The notes under the pieces were generated by a model. That model saw only the letters and a program-made list of their open reading frames with translations. It had not been told where the DNA came from and made no database searches. Below, piece by piece: positions 34,110 to 41,654 of a stretch of DNA of 64,000 nt; the stretch's first letter is position 1, and every line of letters begins with the position of its first letter. The DNA is taken from the NCBI GenBank assembly GCA_944387095.1, contig CALXDP010000003.1, positions 1-64,000 on the forward strand, read 5' to 3'. The position numbers and the translations under genes are program-made. The DNA is from an uncultured Oscillospiraceae bacterium. GTDB taxonomy: Bacteria; Bacillota; Clostridia; Oscillospirales; Oscillospiraceae.

Positions 34110-35222
34110 TTACCGCTTGTTGAAGATCTTGAAAATGTCATCAAAGGGGTCGGTGTCCGGCTCCTCCTTGCCGTTCTCATCCAGAGGGGTGGGAGGAGTT
34201 ACGCTGCCCACCCCCTCGGGCACACAGTCTGGCTTGTCCTCCTTCTTGCCGGGCACAGGGTTGGCCACGTCGCCAAAACCGGTGGCGATGACGGTGACCC
34301 GCAGCTCGTCCTCCAGCTCCTCGTCGAAGGCCGCGCCCATCATAAACAGCGCATCGGGGTCGGCCACATCCTTGACCATCTCCGCAGCCTTCTCCACCTC
34401 CTCCAGGCCCATGTCCATAGGGCCGGTGATGTTGACGATGATGCCCCGGGCCCCGTCGATGGAGGTCTCCAAAAGGGGGCTGTTGATGGCGATGCGGGTG
34501 GCCTCCTCCGCCTTGTTTTTGCCGGCGGCGCGGCCCACGCCCATGTGGGCCAGCCCCGCGTCCTTCATCACCGCAGTGACGTCGGCAAAGTCCAGGTTGA
34601 TGAGCCCTGTGGTGGTGATCAAATCGGAGATGGACTGCACCGCCTGGCGCAGCACATCGTCGGCAATCGCGAAGGCGTTGGCAAAGGTGATCTTCTCGTC
34701 GGTGGCGTACTGCAGCCGGTCGTTGGGGATGATGACCAGAGAGTCCACCTTTTGGCGCAGTTCCTCAATACCCTTGATGGCCTGCTCCATGCGCCGGCGG
34801 CCCTCGAAATTAAAGGGCTTGGTGACCACGCCCACGGTGAGGATGCCCTTCTCCTTGGCGATTTCAGCCACCACCGGGGCCGCGCCAGTACCGGTGCCAC
34901 CCCCCATGCCGGCGGTGACAAAGAGCATATCGGTGCCGTCCAGCAGCGCGGCAATCTGCTCCTTGCTCTCCTTGGCGGACTCCCGCCCCACTTCAGGATT
35001 GGCGCCGGCGCCCTTGCCCGCGGTGAGTTTCTCACCGATGGCCAGTTTTTGGGTGGCCTGGGATGCGTTTAGGCACTGGCGGTCGGTATTTACCGCGATG
35101 AACTCCACACCCTGCATACCGGAGCGCACCATGCGGTTGACCACGTTGTTGCCGCCGCCGCCTATTCCAATCACCTTTAAAACATCCCCGTTCCCGGTGT
35201 TGGCATCCATCACAAACGCCAT
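34110..35222 (-). CDS. ftsZ: Cell division protein FtsZ
   Basis: 370 aa tubulin-like GTPase that forms the division ring. Nucleotide-binding [13 protein letters not shown], the tubulin signature [13 protein letters not shown], the T7-loop segment [11 protein letters not shown] and a C-terminal conserved tail [13 protein letters not shown] are all present. The linker before the tail is short and Pro/Glu-rich. It lies downstream of divIB but is separated from it by a terminator and has its own strong promoter, so its level can be set independently of the dcw operon. No ftsA or sepF adjoins it. Confidence 0.97.
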   Translation of the reverse strand: MAFVMDANTGNGDVLKVIGIGGGGNNVVNRMVRSGMQGVEFIAVNTDRQCLNASQATQKLAIGEKLTAGKGAGANPEVGRESAKESKEQIAALLDGTDMLFVTAGMGGGTGTGAAPVVAEIAKEKGILTVGVVTKPFNFEGRRRMEQAIKGIEELRQKVDSLVIIPNDRLQYATDEKITFANAFAIADDVLRQAVQSISDLITTTGLINLDFADVTAVMKDAGLAHMGVGRAAGKNKAEEATRIAINSPLLETSIDGARGIIVNITGPMDMGLEEVEKAAEMVKDVADPDALFMMGAAFDEELEDELRVTVIATGFGDVANPVPGKKEDKPDCVPEGVGSVTPPTPLDENGKEEPDTDPFDDIFKIFNKR

Positions 35223-35308
35223 AAAAAGCCCTCCTGTGTCTAAGCATGTAAATCGTCGAAAAAAACAAGCGCTGGTAACGCCCGAAAGGGTTGAAAACTA
35301 TATCTTGT

Positions 35309-35337
35309 ATTGTATCCTCTTTTCCTCACCGGGTCAA
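35309..35337 (-). promoter_or_regulatory. ftsZ promoter
   Basis: Minus strand TTGACC (35332-35337), 17-bp spacer, TACAAT (35309-35314), giving a leader of about 80 nt. Confidence 0.8.
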
Positions 35338-35445
35338 TAGTGAAATCATGATTTTTGCCAAAGATCACGCGAAAAAAGCCCATGTTGCCGGGGTGGTGGT
35401 CCGTCCGGCGCGCCTCACCCCTCCTTTCCCGGCGCGCCCGCCGGA

Positions 35446-35478
35446 CAAAAGGCCCCGGCCTTGTGGCGGCCAGGGCCT
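35446..35478 (-). terminator. Terminator at the end of the dcw operon (after divIB)
   Basis: Minus strand AGGCCCTGGCC pairs with GGCCGGGGCCT (one G-U) and continues into TTTTG. The stem begins at the divIB stop codon. It isolates ftsZ from the upstream operon. Confidence 0.82.
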
Positions 35479-36251
35479 CATTCCCCATCGTGATCGGGCC
35501 GGAAATAGGCCCGGCCGTCCTGAACTGTGAGGTCGAAGGTACCGGGCACGTTCTCCGGCAGTTCCTCGCTGGAGATCGCCGCCTGGAGCAGAGCCAGATA
35601 CTCACTGTAATCCGCTCTTCTGGGCAGCTTTACCTGATAGATACCGTAATGCAGGGTGATGGAGGCCGCCGCGGAGCAGTCCAGGGCGGTGCACTCGGCC
35701 AACATTCCCTGACTGGACAGCTGCGTCAGCAGCGTCAGCACATAGCTCAGGGTGGCTTCCTCCTCCTGAGCCACCTGCACCGAGGCGCTGAGGATGGGAT
35801 CCTGGGCGGTCAGTCCGGTAATCGTCATCACCTGGCCCGGATCGGACACCCGCTCCAGCAGCTTGCCCTGCTCGGACAGATACCACCAGTTGCTGCTATC
35901 CGAGATCGCCGCGGCAACCGTGTGCTCCGTCACTGTGATCAGCACCCCGTCGGGCAGCAGCCGGTCAATGGCCACTGAGCGCACATATGGCAGCTTGGCG
36001 ATGATGTTGCCCGCCACCCGGCTTTTGGACAGGGCAATCAGGTTATCCCCCGTGCGGATTCCAGACGCCTCCACGATCTCTTCCGCACTGTACCGCTCAT
36101 TGCCAGACACGCTCACATCGTTGATCCGGAAGAATACCACACAGGCCACGATCAGAGCAATGGCGACGGCCAGAACCGAAATCACCCGGTACAGTCCGCC
36201 GAACCGCCCCCGGCGCCGGCGGCGGGAACTGTGTCTGCGCTGTCGTGCCAT
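35478..36251 (-). CDS. divIB: Cell division protein DivIB/FtsQ
   Basis: 257 aa. Very basic cytosolic tail (RRHSSRRRRRGRFGG), one membrane helix (about 22-42), then a POTRA domain (FRINDVSVSGNERYSAEEIV; YVRSVAIDRLLPDGVLITVT) and the FtsQ-like beta domain. It links FtsL and the division PBP at the septum. Last gene of the dcw operon, 26 nt after murA. Confidence 0.93.
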   Translation of the reverse strand: MARQRRHSSRRRRRGRFGGLYRVISVLAVAIALIVACVVFFRINDVSVSGNERYSAEEIVEASGIRTGDNLIALSKSRVAGNIIAKLPYVRSVAIDRLLPDGVLITVTEHTVAAAISDSSNWWYLSEQGKLLERVSDPGQVMTITGLTAQDPILSASVQVAQEEEATLSYVLTLLTQLSSQGMLAECTALDCSAAASITLHYGIYQVKLPRRADYSEYLALLQAAISSEELPENVPGTFDLTVQDGRAYFRPDHDGE

Positions 36252-36277
36252 GGGGTATCACCTCCTCTTTGGTCAAA

Positions 36278-37552
36278 TCATGCCGGAACCCGGTCGCCTG
36301 TCTCCCGCCGGATGTCAGCACCCAGCTGCCGGAGCATTTCCTCCAGGCATTCATAGCCCCGGTCCACATGGTGCAGCCCGGATAGGACGCTGTCCCCCCG
36401 GGCGCCCAGGGCGGCCACCGCCAGCGCGCCGCCCCCCCGCAGATCCGTTGCCGCCACGGCTGCCCCATGAAGCCGCTCCACCCCCCGCACCAGAGCCATG
36501 CGGCCCCGCACGGTGATGTCCGCGCCCATGCGCAGCAACTGCGGCACATGGCGATACCGGCTGTCGAACATTGTCTCCTCAAACCAGGTAGCACCCCGGC
36601 TGGCACACAGCGCCGCCATGACGGGGGCCTGGGCATCTGTGGGAAACCCAGGGTATGGGGCGGTATGTATCTGGCTTACCGCCCGCAGCGGGCGGCCCGT
36701 CTCTCGAAGCAGCTCCACCCGGTCCTCCCAGCTGTTCACCCGGCACCCGGCCTGTTGGAACACCCCCAGCACCGTGGCCAGGTGGCGCCAGTCCACGCCT
36801 TGCAGCGCCACATGGCCCCCTGCGGCCGCCACCCCGGACAGAAGGGTTGCCGCCACAATGCGGTCCCCCATGACGGTGTAGCGCCCGCCGGACAGGGGCC
36901 GGCCGCCCTCCACCGTGATAACTCCGCTGCCCGCGCCCCGCACCCGGGCTCCCAGGGTGTTCAAAAATTGCTGGAGATCCACGATTTCCGGCTCTCGGGC
37001 AGCGTTGGTGATGGTGGTACAGCCGCTTGCTCCCACAGCGCACAACATGGCGTTCTCCGTGGCGCCCACGCTGGGGATGGTCAGGTATACCTCACCCCCC
37101 GCAGGCCGCCCCCGGCAGTGAATGCCTCCGGCATCCTCTGTTACCTGGCAGCCCAGGGCCCGGATGGCAGCCAGGTGCAGATCGATGGGCCTGGCTCCCA
37201 GCTCACAGCCCCCGGGATAGGTGAGATCGGCCTGGCCCGTCCGGGCCAGCAGCGGACCCAGAAAAATGATGGACGAGCGCATGGAGTGCATCTGCTCCTC
37301 TGAAATGAAGCTGTCACAGGCACCCGATGGGTTCACCGTAATGGTATGTCCCTCCTGGCAGGCCTGGCAGCCCAGATGCCGCAAAATCCCCAGCGCCGCC
37401 GTCACGTCGGTCAGCCGCGGGCAGTTGAAAAGCTCCACCGGACCGCCCGCCAGCAGACAGGCCGCCAGGATGGGCAGCACGCTGTTCTTGGCCCCCTGGA
37501 CGGTGAGCTCTCCCTCCAACGGCCTTCCCCCGCGGATGTGCAGTACGCTCAT
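36278..37552 (-). CDS. murA: UDP-N-acetylglucosamine 1-carboxyvinyltransferase MurA
   Basis: 424 aa EPSP-synthase fold enzyme that starts peptidoglycan precursor synthesis by adding enolpyruvate to UDP-GlcNAc. N-terminal GELTVQGAKNSVLPILAA, the active-site loop TYPGGCELGARPIDLH with the catalytic Cys (the fosfomycin target), and GATENAMLCAV are present. ATG 37552 has a G-rich ribosome-binding site 7 nt upstream. Between murG and divIB, the normal Firmicutes position. Confidence 0.95.
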   Translation of the reverse strand: MSVLHIRGGRPLEGELTVQGAKNSVLPILAACLLAGGPVELFNCPRLTDVTAALGILRHLGCQACQEGHTITVNPSGACDSFISEEQMHSMRSSIIFLGPLLARTGQADLTYPGGCELGARPIDLHLAAIRALGCQVTEDAGGIHCRGRPAGGEVYLTIPSVGATENAMLCAVGASGCTTITNAAREPEIVDLQQFLNTLGARVRGAGSGVITVEGGRPLSGGRYTVMGDRIVAATLLSGVAAAGGHVALQGVDWRHLATVLGVFQQAGCRVNSWEDRVELLRETGRPLRAVSQIHTAPYPGFPTDAQAPVMAALCASRGATWFEETMFDSRYRHVPQLLRMGADITVRGRMALVRGVERLHGAAVAATDLRGGGALAVAALGARGDSVLSGLHHVDRGYECLEEMLRQLGADIRRETGDRVPA

Positions 37553-37640
37553 GGCAAAGCCCCCCCACATGGATGAAATCGCTCCATCCTATGCGGAACA
37601 GGCAGACCGCGTTCCTCCTCCGCCGCGGCTCCAGACCCGC

Positions 37641-38756
37641 TCAGCCTTTCAGAATTCCGGTGAGGGCCCGATAGATGTCCTGTGCGGCGTGGGGGGCGGA
37701 CAGCTCCTTCAGGGCCCGGCCCATGGCCGAGCGGCGGCTGCCGTCGGAGAGCAGCTCCAGGGCCGTGCGGTAGAGCTTCTCCCCCGTGCACTCTTTTTCC
37801 TCAATCAGCACCGCGCCCCCCCGGTCGGAGAGCACCTTGGCATTTTTATACTGGTGGTTGGCCGCCACAAAGGGGGATGGCACCAGAATGGCCGGCTTGC
37901 CCAGGGCGGTGAGCTCCCCCAGGGTGGACGCCCCCGCCCGGCAGATCACCAGGTCCGCCGCGGCCATCACCACCGGCATATCGTCGATGTAGGGGCGCAC
38001 CTCGCTGCCGGCCACCGCCACACCCCGGCGCTCCAGCTCCTCCTTCATGTCCTCATAGTCCCGGCCCGCGGCGTGGATATAGTGGAACCGGCGCCCCTCT
38101 GAGGCCCACAGCTCCACCAAGTCCACCGTGTGCCCACTCATATGACCCGCCCCCTGGGAACCCCAGAAGGACACCACCAGGGGCTGGCTGTCCGGCAGAC
38201 CCAACACCTGCCGGGCCTGGGCGCGGTCCAGGGTGAAGAACTCCCCCCGCACCGGGGTGCCCGTCACCTCCACCCGGCGTGCGCTCTGATAATAGCTTGC
38301 CGCCTCTGGGAAGCCCACCATCACCAGATCCACCTTGTCCGCCAGGGCCCGGGTGGTGAGGCCGGGATAGACATTGGACTCGTGGATAGCGGTGGGAATG
38401 CCCAGCCGGGCAGCCTCCCGCACCGCGGGGAAGGAGGCATAGCCTCCGGTGCCCACCACCAGGTCGGGCCGGAAAGTGCGCAGAATGGAGGCCGCCTGCC
38501 GCCTGCCGAGGGGCACCATAACGGCGCTTTTCACATTGTGGCGCAGCACCTTCCAGCTCCAGGACCGTTCAAAGGTAGATACCTTCACCGTCTGAATGGG
38601 GTAGCCCGCCTGGCTTACCAGGCGCTGCTCCATCCCCCGCTCAGCTCCGATGAACAAGATCTCACAGCCGGGATTATGGGCCTGAAACACCTGGGCCACC
38701 GCCAGGGCTGGGTTGATATGCCCCGCTGAACCGCCGCAGGTAAATACCACGCGCAT
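37641..38756 (-). CDS. murG: Lipid II synthase MurG
   Basis: 371 aa GT-B glycosyltransferase that adds GlcNAc to lipid I on the inner membrane face. The N-terminal glycine-rich loop FTCGGSAGHINPALAVA, VGTGGYASFPAVREAARLGI, IHESNVYPGLTTRALAD and the UDP-GlcNAc site ICRAGASTLGELTALGKPAI are typical. ATG 38756 (AGGAG 10 nt upstream) is preferred to GTG 38765, which abuts that site. Confidence 0.96.
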   Translation of the reverse strand: MRVVFTCGGSAGHINPALAVAQVFQAHNPGCEILFIGAERGMEQRLVSQAGYPIQTVKVSTFERSWSWKVLRHNVKSAVMVPLGRRQAASILRTFRPDLVVGTGGYASFPAVREAARLGIPTAIHESNVYPGLTTRALADKVDLVMVGFPEAASYYQSARRVEVTGTPVRGEFFTLDRAQARQVLGLPDSQPLVVSFWGSQGAGHMSGHTVDLVELWASEGRRFHYIHAAGRDYEDMKEELERRGVAVAGSEVRPYIDDMPVVMAAADLVICRAGASTLGELTALGKPAILVPSPFVAANHQYKNAKVLSDRGGAVLIEEKECTGEKLYRTALELLSDGSRRSAMGRALKELSAPHAAQDIYRALTGILKG

Positions 38757-38769
38757 CGCTCTCACGCTC

Positions 38770-40002
38770 CTACTCCGCCTTTGGGGCCACGATTTGCCGG
38801 GACACCCCTAGGATCACCCCCATGGAGGCCAGCTGCACCACCAGGGCGGTGCCTCCATAGCTGAAAAAGGGCAGGGAAATGCCGGTGGTGGGCAGCGCTC
38901 CGGTGACCACGCCAATATTCAGTAGGGTCTGAGCCGCGGTCAGGGTGGTCAACCCCACGATCAGCAGGGTTCCAAACCGGTCTCTGGCATGGAGCGCCAG
39001 CCAATAGCCCCGGATGATGAGCAAAGCGAACAGGGCAATGATCAGGCAGGCCCCTACCAGTCCCAGCTCCTCACAGACGATGGCAAAGATAAAATCATTG
39101 TGCTCCTCTGGCAGAAACATATACTTCTGCCTGCTGTTGCCCAGCCCCACCCCCAGCAGGCCGCCGGATCCAATGGCAATTTGGGACTGCCAGAGCTGCC
39201 AGCCGTCCCCTTGCAGGTCGTTGAGCGGGTTAAGCCAGGCGTCGATCCGGGCGGTCATGTACTCCGTCTGGGTGATGAGAAACCACAGCGCGCCTCCCGC
39301 CAAAGAACCAGCACCCAAAAACCAGTACAGCCGGATGCCCGAGGCGAAGAGCACCGCCGCGGCGGAGATCAGAACCAAAATCATGCCCGACATATGGGGC
39401 TGCTTATACAGCAGGAAGAGCACCACCAGCAGGATCGCCCCGTAGGGCACCAGCTCCAAAAATCCAATCCGGTCCAAAAACGCGCCGATGCGGCCCACCG
39501 GCGTGCGGCGGTTCCACTTCTTCGGCGGCCCCTTCAGCTGATCGTTTCGTTTGGACAGCCGGGCGGCGAAGAACATAATCACTGAGATCTTGGCCAGCTC
39601 CAGGGGCTGGAACCGGATGCCCAGATTGAGCCAGCGCTGGGCGCCGCCGCCGGAGCGGCCCAGGGGGGTGAGTACCAGTACCAGCAGGAGGATGGACACA
39701 AAAATGGCCGGTACCGACAGCAACCGCAGCCACTGGTAGTCGATCTTCGTGATGATAAACATGGCCACCAATCCGATGACCGCAAACACCAGCTGCCGCA
39801 TGAAGTAGTAGTAGGGATTGCCCCCCGTCTCTCCCTCCAGATCATAGTAGGCCGAGGCGTAGGAGGCGGACAGGAGCATGACCAGCCCGATAATGGTCAA
39901 TAACAGCACCAGGGCCAGGAAGGGCAGGTCGATGGGCCCCCGGGCCAGCTGCTGCTCTATGGTCAAATCCCGTTTAGCCTTTCTTCTCAACGTTCCTGTC
40001 AC
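38770..40002 (-). CDS. ftsW: SEDS-family peptidoglycan polymerase FtsW
   Basis: About 410 aa, ten membrane helices. SEDS hallmarks are YDYQWLRLL-like KIDYQWLRLLSVPA, GAQRWLNLGIRFQPLELAKI, GVGLGNSRQKYMFLPEEHND and PTTGISLPFFSYGGTAL. It polymerises glycan strands with the division PBP encoded upstream. GTG 40002 is the likely start (GGAAGGA just upstream); the ATG at 40056 has no ribosome-binding site, and TTG 39990 is an alternative. murD, usual before ftsW, is absent. Confidence 0.94.
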   Translation of the reverse strand: MTGTLRRKAKRDLTIEQQLARGPIDLPFLALVLLLTIIGLVMLLSASYASAYYDLEGETGGNPYYYFMRQLVFAVIGLVAMFIITKIDYQWLRLLSVPAIFVSILLLVLVLTPLGRSGGGAQRWLNLGIRFQPLELAKISVIMFFAARLSKRNDQLKGPPKKWNRRTPVGRIGAFLDRIGFLELVPYGAILLVVLFLLYKQPHMSGMILVLISAAAVLFASGIRLYWFLGAGSLAGGALWFLITQTEYMTARIDAWLNPLNDLQGDGWQLWQSQIAIGSGGLLGVGLGNSRQKYMFLPEEHNDFIFAIVCEELGLVGACLIIALFALLIIRGYWLALHARDRFGTLLIVGLTTLTAAQTLLNIGVVTGALPTTGISLPFFSYGGTALVVQLASMGVILGVSRQIVAPKAE

Positions 40003-40095
40003 TTCCTTCCTTCCCCAGCAGTCAGAGCCCGCCGGGAACCCCCGCGCGGTTTTCATGCTCGGGCAAACGAAATCCGCCCTGCCGAAAGGGCCTTT

Positions 40096-41082
40096 TTACA
40101 CACTGTACCGGTACATAACCCCCACAAAGGCCAGCAGGCAAAAGGCCACGGTGATACCCGCGAAGGTGAGTACGATACGCACCTCGCTCCAGCCTCCCAG
40201 TTCCAAATGGTGGTGCAGGGGCGCCATGCGAAAGATGCGCTTGCCGTGGGTCAGTTTGAAATAACCCACCTGCAAAATATCGCTCAGGGTCTCCACAATG
40301 TAAATGACCCCCACCGGCACCAGTACCAGGGGCGCATCCAGGGCAAAGGCCATGCCGCACACCGCCCCCCCCAAAAACAGAGAGCCGGTATCCCCCATAA
40401 ACACCTTGGCAGGATAGAAGTTATAGACCAGAAAGCCCAGCAGGCCACCGGCCAGAGCCCCGGCAAAGATGCCCACCGCCCCCTTGTCCCACCAGGCGGA
40501 CAGCACCGCGAAAAACACCGCCACCGGCAGCGTCACCGAGCCGGCCAGGCCGTCCAGACCGTCGGTGAGATTGACGGCGTTGACGCAGCCCACCACCACA
40601 AAGGCAGCGAAAACCAGGTACGCCACCCAGGGCAAGCTGACAGACACATTGAGAAAGGGGACATACAAACTGGGAGAGAGGTGTCCCTCCAGCCGCAGCA
40701 GAGCCAAAAAGGCAATCGCCACCGCCAGCTGGAGCAGGAACTTCCACCCAGCGGTCAGCCCCGTATTCTCCTTCTTTTTGATCTTGGCGTAATCGTCGAG
40801 AAAGCCGATGGCGCCGTACAGCAGGGCGAAGGCCAGCACAAACAGGGCCGAGCGGTCCCCGGCGGCAAAATCCCGCCAGCCAAATACCGCCACCGCCACT
40901 ACACAGGCCACCATGAACATAATGCCCCCCATCGTGGGCGTGCCCTGCTTGGACATGTGCCAGTTCGGTCCGATCTCCTTGATGGACTGGCCTGCCTTCA
41001 TGGCCCGCAGAGCGGGGATCAGAAACCGTCCCACCACCAGGGAAACCACAAAAGCCAGTACACCCGCAAAGAGCATTGTCAT
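40096..41082 (-). CDS. mraY: Phospho-N-acetylmuramoyl-pentapeptide transferase MraY
   Basis: 328 aa, ten membrane helices. Transfers phospho-MurNAc-pentapeptide to undecaprenyl phosphate, making lipid I. Typical blocks are SKQGTPTMGGIMF, GFLDDYAKI, NAVNLTDGLDGLAGSV (catalytic Asp set), KVFMGDTGSLFLGG and the terminal RMAPLHHHLELGGWSE. The start ATG 41082 has GGAGG 8 nt upstream; ATG 41097 is a less well-placed alternative. Confidence 0.96.
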   Translation of the reverse strand: MTMLFAGVLAFVVSLVVGRFLIPALRAMKAGQSIKEIGPNWHMSKQGTPTMGGIMFMVACVVAVAVFGWRDFAAGDRSALFVLAFALLYGAIGFLDDYAKIKKKENTGLTAGWKFLLQLAVAIAFLALLRLEGHLSPSLYVPFLNVSVSLPWVAYLVFAAFVVVGCVNAVNLTDGLDGLAGSVTLPVAVFFAVLSAWWDKGAVGIFAGALAGGLLGFLVYNFYPAKVFMGDTGSLFLGGAVCGMAFALDAPLVLVPVGVIYIVETLSDILQVGYFKLTHGKRIFRMAPLHHHLELGGWSEVRIVLTFAGITVAFCLLAFVGVMYRYSV

Positions 41083-41111
41083 CGCGATGACCTCCATCCA
41101 CTCTCTTTTGT

Positions 41112-41654
41112 CTATTGTCCCCGGGACAGCCGTCCCACCGCCGTCTCCAGCGGCACGCCCACTGCCAGCGCCCCAGCCAAGGCGGCCAGGTGATCGTACA
41201 GCCGGGGACGGTCCCCCAGGGGAACCCGCACCCGCGTCAGCTCCCGGTCTGTCAGCGCTTCAAACTCCAGCCAGTCCGCCCGCAGGCGCACATTCTTGGC
41301 CGTCAGGTCGGCCTGGGGCCGGCCGTCCGAGTAGGCGTATACCCGGTGGGGCAGGGCGGCGGCCAGCCGCCGCCCCTCCAAATCATCCAGTCCCACCACC
41401 GTCACATCGGTGTAGGGCGCCAGAGCCCAGCGGGCCGCGGCACATCCGGACAATTCCCGCCAGTCATGAGGCTCAAAATTCTCCACCACCACGGCACGAA
41501 ACCGTTTGCCTGCTTCTGCGGCCGCCACGGCCTGACAGGGCGTAAGCTCCTCCACCGGACAGCCGGTGAGGGTGCTGAGCAGCCCCGCGGTAAGCGTACC
41601 GCCGCTGCCCACCACCGCGATGGGCACAGGCCCGCTATGCTTCCTGGGGCGCAT
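41112..41654 (-). CDS. Truncated Mur-ligase-like protein lacking the P-loop
   Basis: 180 aa at the murE/murF position. Its first segment PIAVVGSGGTLTAGLLSTLT aligns by eye with the Mur ligase ATP loop (V-T-G-T-N-G-K-T-T) but lacks the Gly-Lys-Thr. The next part FRAVVVENFEPHDWRELSGC resembles the ligase ENF/ENxxxDH region. The end LTAKNVRLRADWLEFEALTD, RVRVPLGDRPRLYDHLAALA and GALAVGVPLETAVGRL matches the end of the central domain of MurE/MurF. The UDP-substrate N-domain and the C-terminal domain are missing. ATG 41654 overlaps the end of the PBP gene (TTG 41660 possible). Either a pseudoenzyme or a decaying remnant; the frame is intact over its whole length. Confidence 0.65.
   Translation of the reverse strand: MRPRKHSGPVPIAVVGSGGTLTAGLLSTLTGCPVEELTPCQAVAAAEAGKRFRAVVVENFEPHDWRELSGCAAARWALAPYTDVTVVGLDDLEGRRLAAALPHRVYAYSDGRPQADLTAKNVRLRADWLEFEALTDRELTRVRVPLGDRPRLYDHLAALAGALAVGVPLETAVGRLSRGQ

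Noticed and set aside
41112-41654. A functional MurE or MurF
   Set aside because: No P-loop lysine, no N-terminal UDP-binding domain and no C-terminal ligand domain; at 180 aa it is less than half the normal length.
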